Source of the DNA: Strongyloides papillosus
Lineage: Eukaryota; Nematoda; Chromadorea; Rhabditida; Strongyloididae
Assembly: GCA_005656395.1 (NCBI GenBank)
Contig: SRSI01000035.1
Coordinates: 124,001-188,000 of the forward strand
Length of the DNA stretch: 64,000 nucleotides
Reading direction: 5' to 3'
Shown one piece after another: positions 37,709-48,972 of this stretch (position 1 is its first letter; each line of letters opens with the position of its first letter). The translations under genes were made by a program, and so were the position numbers. Below the pieces are notes generated by a model. That model was not told the origin of the DNA. It made no database searches and saw nothing but the letters and a program-made list of their open reading frames with translations.

Positions 37709-37806
37709 ATGTGACATTTATATATACCGGAAGTTGATCTGCCTTCGGCATATTTCATCTGAACCGCAGTGCATATTTTACTAAAGGCTATCTTTATTTA
37801 TAGTAA
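37709..37806. repeat. Conserved ~95-bp 3' element, copy 1
   Basis: About 20 bp after galactosyltransferase A is a GC-richer block with a TGCC-TTC-GGCA hairpin (GATCTGCCTTCGGCATAT) followed by a CCGCAGTGCAT block. It is nearly identical to a block after copy B and absent after copies C-E. Function unknown. Confidence 0.6.
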
Positions 37807-38324
37807 ATTAATAATTTAACAACGTCTTTTCAATTTTGATTATATTATTGCTTTTGATGTTTAACGAATTGATAAAAATGATAAAGTTTCTTTTTTTAAT
37901 AATAAAATTTAAATAAAACTTGTTTATTGATATCTACTGAATTAAATCAAAAAAGCTTTTATTCATATATTTCCATAATCACAAACCGTTTATCATTAAA
38001 ATTTAAAAAAATCTAGATGTAAAAAAAATACAATACAATTTCAAAGGACCTTGATATATGATTAATCAAAGTATATTAATAAGTGAGGAAATCTTATTAT
38101 CAATAATCAATAAATATAATATCAAAACTTTTTTTATCATAAAATACTTTATAAAAAATACAGTAAACGTAGTCTATTTCTAAAACTTTTTTAATTTAAT
38201 ATAATTAAATAGTTCTTATAAAAAATATTAAAAAAGATTCTAAAAATTGTGATATACATCATGTTTCTAAAGATAAAATGTTTATTTTAGATTAAAAACT
38301 TCAATCAATTTATTAATAATCAAA

Positions 38325-39442
38325 ATGTTCAATCTTTGCAATATTATTGTCATATGTATTTCCTCATTTTATTTATTAAAGTCTATTGAAACGCTCCCAT
38401 TGATGGCAATAATGAGAAATTAGAATCAGAAGAATTTGATAAATTCCAAAAATCATACAACAACTCTGGTAAGTAATTATATAACACATTAAGAAGATGT
38501 TCTCCTAATAAAGTATTGAGGGTATATCAAAAAAATTGCATGAAGATATTCGAATATTTTGTATATTTTGACATCACCAAAGTTTAAATTCAGTAAATGC
38601 ATTCCTCAAAAATGAACATGGTTAAAAAGATGCAATGGATATGTTTTTGCTTCATCCAAAGACGATCCAACACTACCATCAATAAGATCATTTCCACTAG
38701 ATAATTATGAATTTTCATATGGTAAAGTAAAAAATGCGTTAAAGTGGGTATGGAAGAAACCACAAAAATGAGTATGATTATGTTTTTAAAAGGCGATGAT
38801 GATACATATATTGTTATGGAAAATTTAAGAGCATTCCTTTTAAATGAAAATCCAGATAATGATAGTTATTTTGGTTTTACAGTATATAATCCACCTGGAA
38901 ATATAGGCAAATGGATATATACAAGGTGGAAGTGGATATGTTTTTAGTAGAAAAACATTTAACACCTTAGTTGAAGAGGGCTAGATAATGAAGATATTGT
39001 ACTTCAAGGAATGATGTTCTTGATGATATGCAAATTGGAAGATGTCTGGTAAGAATGGGTATTAATCCAACATTTTTAAGTGATGATAGAAGCAGAGTTG
39101 TATTTAGTCCTGAACGAATATCTTCTGTTATTGCTAAAGAAAAGAAAACTATGGATTATTATAATGAATACTCACTTGTTCAACCTGAAGAGGTATGGAC
39201 TTTTTTGCCGATTTTCCAATAGCGTCCATCGTATTGATTCAGATCTCATGTATTTACTTGAATATTTATTCTACCATGCTGGAGTTATCGGTAAAAATCA
39301 CGCCTTTTTAGAATGGAAGACAGTGATGAAGATAATAAAAATGAGAAAATCAGACAACGAATGGAAACTATTAAAGTATTCTCAAAGGTATACAATTATA
39401 AAAAATTATAATTTCAAGCCAGAAGATCTTATACAACAATAA
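38325..39442 (+). pseudogene. Core-1 galactosyltransferase-like, copy B, frameshifted
   Basis: Same plan as copy A: MFNLCNIIVICISSFYLL signal anchor, acidic stem, a 40-odd-bp intron after AACAACTCTG, then the catalytic domain. Segments are readable in different frames: GDDDTYIVMENLRAFLLNEN (the metal-binding DDD present), MQIGRCLVRMGINPTFLSDD, and LMYLLEYLFYHAGVIGK. There are at least five one-base shifts. Either a pseudogene or a heavily error-affected copy. Confidence 0.62.
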
Positions 39443-39443
39443 A

Positions 39444-39540
39444 TGTGACATTTATATATACCGGACGTAGATCTGCCTTCGGCATATTACATCTGAGCCG
39501 CGGTGCATGTTTTTTTTAAAGCCTATCTTTATTTATAGTA
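39444..39540. repeat. Conserved ~95-bp 3' element, copy 2
   Basis: Partner of the element after copy A: ATCTGCCTTCGGCATATTAC, then GAGCCGCGGTGCATG followed by a run of eight T. Differences from copy 1 are few, and two of them (GAACCGCAG to GAGCCGCGG) fall in the same short block. Confidence 0.6.
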
Positions 39541-41573
39541 AAATAAAAATTTTGACATTGTTTTTTTCTAATTTTAATAAACACTGGAAAACCAGTTCTT
39601 CTGATGACTTTGTTTAATCTTCCAATAAATTATACTAGAGTATTTGACGTAAAAACAGTAAACAAATTTTTTGTCTACCAACTTAGAGATTTTTCGCCAA
39701 TCATTATAATATGAAGTTTGCTTTTTATTTTTAGTTGTCTCTTTTTAAAAGTTATAGACTAATAACTTCCATTATCTTTGAGGGAACTTTTTTTTTTGAT
39801 TCAAAAACACACAGAAAAGTGTTTAAAAAATAGATGTTTTTAAGGACATCTTGGTTAATTATGCCCATACTTTTAAGACCCATTTTTCAACAATAATTAA
39901 AGAAAAATGGATCTACTAATTATTTAACTGTTTAAGTCGGTTTAAATTTTTAGAAGATTAATAATAAGTGATATTGTTAAATAATAACGCAACACAGTAT
40001 TTTTCAATATATTCGATCGTGTAGTATAAAAAGATAAAAAAATGGTCACATTGATAATAAAATTTTGGTCACCAGAAAAATTTACCATAGCATTATACTA
40101 TTTTACATTAATAATTTATTTAAAAAAATTTATCTTTAATTGTGGAATTAATGTTTTTGAGTCAATGATTTAATTTTCCACTATATATTTAAAAAATATT
40201 TATTATTTTAATAAAATTTCTTTAAGAATCTTCCTGTAGTAAATTTCTTGACCACCATGACTTTAAAAAAAATAGCAAAACCCAAACAGTTGGAATATTT
40301 TTGGCTTGTTTAACAATATGGATTAATTAATAAATATAAGATACTTTTTATGGCTTAATAAACATCCGCAATGAAATCAGCTTTAATTCTGACAAATATT
40401 ACAAACTGAATTACATAAAAAAATTAAGCAAAGCAAACTATTGCAATTATAATTATTAAAAACGAAAAATATATAAATGCAGAAACAACGCTACTATTAT
40501 ACAGGTGAAGTGAGAATATAAGAAACAGAAGCAAAATTTTTGTTTGGATGATAAAATAACCATATAAGTATAATAAACACGTTTTTTTATTAAAAAGAAT
40601 AGTACAAAGTATCGTGGCCAGCCATGGGGTTTAGAAAGGTTATAAATTTTAAAACATAGAACTTACTAGTTACTACTAAATTTTTTCTATGGAAATACCT
40701 CTCCGAGAATTTCAATCTTACCCCTATGGTAGTCTAAAATTTATAAATCAGTAAATACGAAATTATCTAATATGATATATATTAAAATAGTTACATCAAA
40801 TTTATATTTTATATAACGAAATATCTAAGCGATGAAGATGTTGAAATAATGACATAGTTTTTATGTCATCATGCATAGAAATTTCTAGAACCTTTACCCT
40901 CTTTTAGCTTTTTGTCTTTTATGTTTTCTAGGCTTTATTTCTTGAAGATATAAGATCTTTTTTCTCTTTCAAGGAAACTATAATCATTCTGAGAATTTCA
41001 TTATTTTTGGTGCTCCAAACAGGAATATGGTTATAAAGTATATAAATTTCAAAAAGTTTAAATTTTTGGTTTAGTGTAGTTGTGTTTGATTGTCCAACAA
41101 ATTAATAACATAACAAATTATTTTTTTCCACAAAAATTTAAACAAAAACTTGTTTTTTCAAAATTTACTTAATTAAATTAAAGAAAGCTTTTATCTTATA
41201 TAATACTATAAATCACAAACCGTTTGCATAAAGTTTAAAAAAATAAGGTGTAAAAAAACAATACAAGTTTTACATTACCTTGAATGAGATTAATCTAAGG
41301 ATACTAATAAAATAAGAATATCTTACTACCATTGATGAACAACTAAAAATATAAAGCTTTTTCTTTGCAAATAAGAGATTTTATCCATAATACAAGTAAT
41401 GTAGCTTATATGTAAAAAACTTTTTTACATTTATACTGCCTAATAGTGCCATCAAAAAGTAAAAAAACAAGATTCTTAAAATGGGTGACATTACCATCAT
41501 GTTTCCTAATGATAAAATGTTTATATAAGATTGAAGTTCTAAATTAAATTATTAAAAATCGAAATGTTACAAC
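39541..41573. other. 2-kb spacer, no gene recognised
   Basis: AT-rich sequence between copies B and C, longer than other spacers and mostly not shared with them. The last ~450 bases resemble the 5' flanks of the other galactosyltransferases. No open frame, transposon end or RNA gene that I can support. Confidence 0.5.
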
Positions 41574-42656
41574 TTTAGAACTTAATTATCATTTATATTT
41601 CTTTATTTTACTAGCAAATTCTATGAAACCATTCCATATATGAGAATGATAAGGACATTGAAATCTGAAGAACATGATAAATTCCAAAAAATCATATAAC
41701 TACTTCTGGTAAGTAATTTTATATCTATCAAAAAAATTCTTTAATTAAAGTGTTCGAAGGTGTATCACAAAAATTGCAAAAGATATTCGAATATTTTGTG
41801 TCATTTTGACATCACCGAAGTTTAAATTCAGTAAATGCATTCCTCAAAAAATGACATGGTTGAAAAGATGTAATGGCTATGTTTTTGCTTCATCTAGAAA
41901 CGATCCAACATTACCATCAATAAAGCATTTCCAAAAGACAAATTATAAATATTCATATGGTAAAGTAAAAAATGCACTAAGATGGGTATGGAAAAAATCA
42001 TAGAACTGAGTATGACTATGTTTTGAAAGCGGATGATGATGCATATCTTGTTATGGAAAACTTAAGAGCATTTCTTATAAATGAAAAAATCCAGATAATC
42101 ATAGTTATTTCGGTTTTACGGTATATAATCTACCTGGAAATATAGCAAATGGATTTATACAAGGTGGGTAGTGGATACGTTTTTAGTAGAAAAACATTTA
42201 ACACTTTGGTGTGATAAAAGGGTTTAATAATAAAAAATATTGTACTCAAAGGAATAATGTTCTTGATGATTTGCAAATTGGAAGATGTCTATTAAGAATG
42301 GGTATTATGCCTACATTTATAAGCGATTGAAAGAAAAAGATTTGTATATTTAATCCTGAACGAGTATCATCAGTTCTTGCTAAAGAGAAAGAAAAGTATG
42401 GATTGTTTATACAGCATTACTCATTGTTTCAACCTAAGAGGGGCATGACTCTTTTGCCGATTTTCCAATAGCATTCCATCGTGTTAATTCAGATCTCATG
42501 TATTTCCTTGAATATTATTTTACAATGCTGAAGTTATCGGTAAAAAATCACGCCTTTAGAATGGAGACAATGATGAAGATAATAAAAATGAAAAAATCGA
42601 AAAAAGAATAGAACTAATTAAAGCATTCTCAAAGTACAATTTAAAAAAATTATAGT
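41574..42656 (+). pseudogene. Core-1 galactosyltransferase-like, copy C, decayed
   Basis: All the family blocks are present in order (SPKFKFSKCIPQKMTWLKRC, then RNDPTLPSI, a DDDAYLVMENLRAFL segment, GGSGYVFSRKTF-like and DLQIGRCLLRMGI), but more than ten indels and stops break it from the first exon on. The most damaged of the five copies. Confidence 0.72.
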
Positions 42657-42855
42657 TACTCTAAAAAGAAAGTATGTGTAAATTTTATTTTTATGTAATA
42701 AATAAAATATAAAAATCTATATATTTTAAACTTTATACATAGTAAAATACTTTATTGGTTTTATCAATCTTTTAAATTAATAAAAAAACAATAAAATTAT
42801 AGTACTTATATCTTTTTTAGAATCTTTAATATTTCTTTAATAATTTATTTTTTAG

Positions 42856-43424
42856 AATGGGGGATCAGTGCAATGGGGGAGCAAGGAACAGGTCCCTTCG
42901 TGGAGAGAAGAAAGTTCTCTATGGAAAGATGGAAACAAAAAACAAACACATTCATCCATTCACCACGATATTTTAAAGAATTTTCAATAAGAAATAAACT
43001 TTTTTATGTTTTTGATTTGCATGTAACAATAATTGGATGACAGAAGCTAATATCCGAAGTTATAGTGATGGAATAAATCAATGATTTAGCATAATAATAA
43101 TTTTGCTAAAAATAAAGTAGAACGTTTTTTCATTTATCTATAACATAGCTAAAGGTCAATCAGCAATGAGAGTAGGAATTTTTTAAATAATCTTTTAAGG
43201 TGATTCTTTTGTGACACTAAAAAGAGGTAAATTTTGGTTTATTTAATTTGATTGATGATCCAACAGAAAAAAAATTCTCTCTAAAATGCATAGAGTAATA
43301 GTTAATGTTTTAATGATTGGATGGAAGAGTTCATACGTAAGAGTTTTCCTACGGTTCGTAAAACCAACATCAATCGTATGGCAGCCAAAGTCATTCAATA
43401 GGTCGTGTGGATCATATTGGTTTG
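42856..43424 (+). pseudogene. Sulfatase 3' fragment 1
   Basis: Starts at the same splice acceptor (TTTATTTTTTAG, then AATGGGGGATCAGTGCAATG) as the last exon of the full sulfatase at 35571 and follows it to the end with many indels (NGGSVQWG...; LFNLIDDPTEK-like; HPKYF-like end). The 5' catalytic half is absent. The duplicated DNA begins inside the sulfatase intron. Confidence 0.8.
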
Positions 43425-43897
43425 TTTTTAATTTTAAATAATTAAATTAAACGATAAAGTTGCATTTTATTGTTATAATATAAGTTAAACTTGTTCACTG
43501 ATATCCACTGAATAGAATTGAAAAGGTTCCTATTTATAAATATCCGTTATCACGAACCCTTTTATCATAAAATTTGAAAATAAAACACAATATAAATCTA
43601 AATGATGTTGATATACAATAAAGTTAATTGATACATTCCACTTTAGTAAAAAGGAAGAGCATTTTGTTATCATAAATCATAACAATTATTTAAAAACTTT
43701 TTTCTTTACAAATGGGAGGTTTTGTTCATAATCCAAGTGATATAGCCTATTTCCAAAAACTTTTCATTTTATATTATTAAATTATTTTTATTGAAAATAT
43801 AAAACAAGATTCTAATTGTGTTGTGATACACTATAATGTTCCCAATGATAAAAGGTGTTATTAAGATAAAAATTTTCAGTTAACCTAAATCACTCAA

Positions 43898-45000
43898 ATG
43901 CTAACATCCTATAATTTAATATTCATATGTATTTCTTTGTTCTACTTGATACGTTTTATTGAAACTGCTCCCATAGATGAGAATGATGAGACATTGAAAT
44001 CTGAAGAACATGATAAGTTTCAAAAGTCATATAACAACTCTGGTAAGTAATTTTATATCTATCAAAAAAATTCTTTAATTAAAGTGTTCGAGGGTGTATC
44101 ACAAAAATTGCAAAAAGATATTCGAATATTTTGTGTCATTTTGACATCACCGAAGTTTAAATCCAGTAAAATGCATTCCTCAAAAAATGACATGGTTAAA
44201 AGATGCAAATGGCTATGTTTTTGCTTCATCTAAAGACGATCCAACATTACCATCAATAAAAGCGTTTCCAAAAGACAATTATAAATATTCATATGGTAAA
44301 GTAAAAAATGCACTAAGATGGGTATGGAAAAATCATAGAAATGAGTATGACTATGTTTTGAAAGCGGATGATGATGCATATCTTGTTATGGAAAATTTAA
44401 GGGCATTTCTTATGAATGAAAATCCAGATGATCATAGTTATTTTGGTTTCACGGTATATAATCCACCTGGAAATAAAAAAAATGGATATATACAAGGTGG
44501 AAGTGGATATGTTTTTAGTAGAAAAACATTTAACACTTTAGTTTGAAAAGGATTAAAATAATAAAAAATATTGTACTCAAAGGGATGATGTTCTTGATGA
44601 TATGGAAATTGGGAGATGTCTACTAAGACTGGGTGTTAATCCAACTTTTTTAAGTGATGATAGAAGTAGATTTGTATTTAATCCTGAGCGAGTATCATCA
44701 GTTCTTGCTAAGAGAAGAAAAACTATGGATTTTTATAAAGCATTCTCGGTGTTTCAACCTAAGAAGGGCATGGACTCTATTGCAGATTTTCCAATAGCAT
44801 TCCCTCGTATTAATTCAGATCTCATGTATTTCCTTGAATATTTATTTTACAATGCTGAAGTTATCGGCTAAAAAATCACGCCTTTTTAGAATGGTAGACA
44901 ATGATGAAGATAATAAAAAATGAAAAAATCGAAAAAAGAATAGAACTAATTAAGGCATTCCTCCAAAGTACAATTTTAAAAAATTATAGTTCCTCTAAAA
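43898..45000 (+). CDS. Core-1 galactosyltransferase-like, copy D, best-preserved
   Basis: Exon 1 (43898-44042) is clean: signal anchor MLTSYNLIFICISLFYLIRF and an acidic stem. A 42-bp intron (44043-44084, GTAAGT...ATTAAAG) leads in phase to VFEGVSQKLQKDIRIFCVIL. Then come MTWLKDANGYVFASS, a full YVLKADDDAYLVMENLRAFL (metal-binding DDD), HSYFGFTVYNPPGN and YIQGGSGYVFSRKTF, and after a one-base gain near 44545, DMEIGRCLLRLGVNPTFLSD and FLEYLFYNAEVIG. Other shifts are at about 44171 and 44870. Probably the copy closest to a working Golgi enzyme. The end is uncertain because the frame is disturbed after 44870. Confidence 0.75.
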
Positions 45001-45220
45001 ATAAAAGTATACAGTGTTTGTCAAATTTGAATTTATTTTTATGTATATAAATAAATAGAAAAATTCGATATATTTTAAAAACTTGTATTACCATAGTAAC
45101 TACTTTATTGGGTTTTATCCAATCTTTTTTAAATATTACATAAAACAATAATTACAATCTATAGTACTTAATCTTTTTTAGAATCTTTTTAATATTTCTC
45201 TCTAATAATTATTTTTTTAG

Positions 45221-45777
45221 AATGGGGGGATCAGTGCCAATGTGGCAGCAAGGAACACGGTCCCTTTCGTGAGAGAAGATTCTATGGAAGATGCGACCAA
45301 AAAACAAAACAACATTTAATCTTATTCACCATAGAATTTTTAAGAATTTTTCAATAAGAAATGACACTTTTTTAGTTTTTTTGATTTGCATGGCAACACA
45401 TAATTAGGATGATAGAAGCTAATATTCGAAGTTATAGTGATGGAGTAAATCAATCGTTTTAGCAATATGAAAAATAAAAAAAAATACTAAGATTCTCATT
45501 AGTCTATAACATAGCTTAATCAATCAGTTATGAGAGTGGTAATTTTTAAAATAAACATTGAAGGCAATCTCTTGTAACATCAAAAATAGAAAAAGTTTGG
45601 TTTGATGATCAAACATAAAGTAAGATCTCTCTAAAGTACATAGAGTAATAGTTAATGTTTTAATGATAAAATAGGCGACTTCGTATGTAGCAGCATTTTT
45701 CTACAGTTCGTCAACCAACATCGGTCGTAGGACACCCAAGGTTATTTAACGGGTCATATGAATCTTACTGGTGCTGA
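45221..45777 (+). pseudogene. Sulfatase 3' fragment 2
   Basis: A second copy of the sulfatase last exon, again starting at the intron acceptor (TTTTTTTAG, then AATGGGGGGATCAGTGCCAA) and ending at the TACTGGTGCTGA that matches the true gene's SYWC-stop. More decayed than fragment 1. Confidence 0.78.
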
Positions 45778-46197
45778 ATGTTTTTAATTTTATTTAATTC
45801 GATCAAACGGTAAAATTGCAATTCTATTATTAAAATATAAGTTGAAACCTGTTCCACTGATGTCTACTAAATAAAATTTGAAAATAAACATATATAAATT
45901 TAAATAATGTAGACATCTGATTAAAGTTAATTGATACATCAAACTATCGTAATAAAGGGAGAGTGTTTTTACCATAATTAATCATAATTATTATATAAAA
46001 ACTTTTTCTTGGCAAATAGGAGATTTTCTTCATATTACAAGTGATGTCACTGATTCCAAAAAACTTTTGACATTATATTTTTAAATTAGTTTCACTGAAA
46101 ATATAAAACAAGATGATAAATGTTATGGAACACTACCATTTCCAATGGAAAAGTTGTATTTAAGAGAAACATTTGTTAGTTAATCTAAATCACTCAA

Positions 46198-47287
46198 ATG
46201 CTAACATCCAATAATTTAATATTCATATGTATTTCTTTGTTCTACTTGATACATTTATTGAAACTGCTCCCATAGATGAGAATGATGAGACATTGAAATC
46301 TGAAGAACATGATAAGTTTCAAAAGTCATATAACAACTCTGGTAAGTAATTTTATATCTATCAAAAAAATTCTTTAATTAAAGTGTTCGAAGGTGTATCA
46401 CAAAAATTGCAAAAAGATATTCGAATATTTTGTGTCATTTTGACATCACCGAGTTTAAATCCAGTAAATGCATTCCTCAAAAAAAGACATGGTTAAAAAG
46501 ATGTAATGGCTATGTTTTTGCTTCATCTGAAGATGATCCAACATTGCCATCAATAGAATCGTTTCCAAAAGATGAATATAAATATTCATATGGTAAGTAA
46601 AAAATGCACTAAGATGGGTATGGAAAAATCATAGAAATGAGTATGACTATGTTTTGAAAGCAGATGATGATGCATATCTTGTTATGGAAAATTTAAGGGC
46701 ATTTCTTATAAATGAAAATCCAGATGATCATAGTTATTTTGGTTTTACAGTATATAACCCACCTGGAGATGATGCCAAATGGATATATACAAGGTGGAAG
46801 TGATATGTTTTTAGTAGAAAAACATTTAACACTTTAGTTGAAAAAGGATTAAATAATAAAAAATATTGTACTCAAAGGGATGATGTTCTTGATGATATGG
46901 AAATTGGGAGATGTCTAATAAGAATGGGTGTTATCCGACTTTTTTAAGTGATGATAGAAGTAGATTTGTATTTAATCCTGAACGAGTGTCATCGATTCTT
47001 GATAAAAAAAAGAAAACTATGAATTTTTATAAAGATTCTCATTGTTTCAACCTAAGAGGGGCATGGACTCTATCGCAGATTTTCCAATAGCATTTCATCG
47101 TATTAATTCAGATCTCATGTATTTCCTCGAATATTTATTTTACAATGCTGAAGTTATTGGTAAAAAATCACGTCTTTTTAGAATGGAAGGACAACGATGA
47201 AAATAACAAAAATGAAAAAATCGAAAAAAGAATGGAACTAATTAGAACATTTTCAAATACAATTATAAAAATTATAATTACAAGTAA
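46198..47287 (+). CDS. Core-1 galactosyltransferase-like, copy E, frameshifted
   Basis: Nearly identical to copy D in its first exon and 42-bp intron, with VFEGVSQKLQKDIRIFCVIL, then TWLKRCNGYVFASSEDDPTL, YVLKADDDAYLVMENLRAFL, DHSYFGFTVYNPPGDD, DMEIGRCLIRMGV and LMYFLEYLFYNAEVIGKK. One-base shifts are near 46452, 46597, 46790, 46935, 47033 and 47186. The C-terminus (SNTIIKIIITSK in the written frame) matches copy A's KYNYKNYNYK end when read one base over. Expression state cannot be judged. Confidence 0.68.
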
Positions 47288-47437
47288 AAGAATAATTATA
47301 CATTCATAAATGTCACATTTTTATGTATATAAGCAGAATTTTTTATGTAAATGTATAGTTATATAATTTTAAATCTCATTATTATATTGTAACAGGAAAT
47401 AAAAATTATTTTAGTTATTTTTTAAATTTAAAGAAAA

Positions 47438-48523
47438 ATGAGTCAAACGAGTAAGCTTCTTATTGATGATATTACAAAATTTTCCCGTTCCTTTCACTGG
47501 ATATAGGTGTACCATCAATGATATTACAAATAGTTTTTTTCATTATTTACCTATGTATTGTATATAATTATATTGGTTAATTTTTATAAAAAAAGAAACA
47601 ATTTACAAGAAATGAATCCTACTTTTTGTAAAGTTGTCTTAATCTACGGAATTACTGATATATTAGCACATATTCTATTAATGTGTTTTATCTTGATGGT
47701 ATTTTTTCCACCCATCACAGGTTATATGCAAGTATTTATGGAGCCATCATATAATTGGACTGTTTTTTATGCACTTATGTATTATTTTACTTATTGTCAA
47801 TTTTTTTTATGTGCATATATTGCTTTTATAAGATTTATTTTGATATATTTTCCATTAAAAGGAACTGATGTAGGTTTGATTTTACAAATAATTATATACA
47901 TTCTAATTAATATGTTTATTTGTTTTAAGATATTAAATAAGACATTTTGGCCCTTCGTTGTGTTACTTTTGATAACAAGTTATGCTCCAACATGGCACCT
48001 TTGGTTTTGTAAAACATACTTTGGACCTATTGATAAAAGATACACAAAAGGATATTTTATTTTTTCAATATCCTATAAAAAATTAGAATGGATGGATGTT
48101 TCAAATAGTAAGAATTCAATAATTTACTACTTTATTTTTTTGACAATATCATTTATTTTAAATTTGACGTCACTAATCAAATTAATTTTTAAAAACTTGC
48201 TGTCATCAGTAGGAAAAAAGAAAAGTGTAAAAGGAAATGTTAGTATGCTAATATATTCACTAATTGTAATGGTAGTTCAATTATTATTTATTTCTTTGAA
48301 CTGTGTCTGGTATTTTACAGATCCAAATACACCTGATATGAGTATATACCATATTTGTCAGAAATTAAGAGTTTATGTTTATCATTTAATGTGTCTCTTA
48401 CAACCATATGCTTTAATTTTATTATCAAAAAGTACAAGAAATATCTTAAAAAATATTATCATAAATAGTTTTAAAACTCGTCATCAGTCTGGTAGCACAA
48501 AGATTCAAATTAACCGTGTATGA
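47438..48523 (+). CDS. 7TM chemoreceptor, Srg/Srv-like, copy 1
   Basis: A tiny first exon (47438-47450, MSQT) joins in phase to 47507 through a 56-bp intron, giving VPSMILQIVFFIIYL for TM1. One base is then missing near 47570, and the frame is open from there to 48523. It has seven hydrophobic segments: TM3 ends FFLCAYIAFIRFILIYFPL (R..hIhFP as in Srg/Srv receptors), ECL2 has WHLWFCKTYFG, TM6 is MVVQLLFISLNCVWYF and TM7 is LLQPYALILLSKSTRN. Unrelated in sequence to the R1-R5 family. Probably expressed in sensory neurons; ligand unknown. Confidence 0.75.
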
Positions 48524-48972
48524 CATTTTAATTAATCTCAGAAGGGCTAGACTAAAGGTGAATTGTTCTATCATTTAAATAAAATTATCATAGGAATGCA
48601 TATAACTTTTATTTTACAAAGATTAATTATATATTATTTCTGCTAGCATTTTTACCAACATAAATTTTTACTAATTTTTAAATAAAATCCTTATTTTAAA
48701 ATTAATTGTTAATCAGCAAGAATTAAACAAATAATTTCTAATTATTATTTAAAAAATTTATATTTTTACTTGTAGATACATAAAAATAAATCATTGTATA
48801 TAAATTACACTCATTTATAAAGTAATAAATCATTATAAAAAATTACTTGTTTTTCTGCAAAGTATAATTAAATGTCCAATAAATGTTATCCTTTATCGAA
48901 GGGTTATGTAAAAGCGAACTTTTATTTAAAGCAAAGATGAAAACATTAAAAAATCTACTAAGAAATTTTTAA
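48524..48972. other. Convergent 3' spacer
   Basis: Short AT-rich gap between the receptor (plus) and guanylate cyclase (minus) 3' ends. Nothing recognised. Confidence 0.5.

Noticed and set aside
39455..39520. Possible U6 or other snRNA gene (CTTCGGCAT and a T run)
   Set aside because: The diagnostic U6 core (ATACAGAGA) and the U4, U5 and SL RNA sequences are absent.
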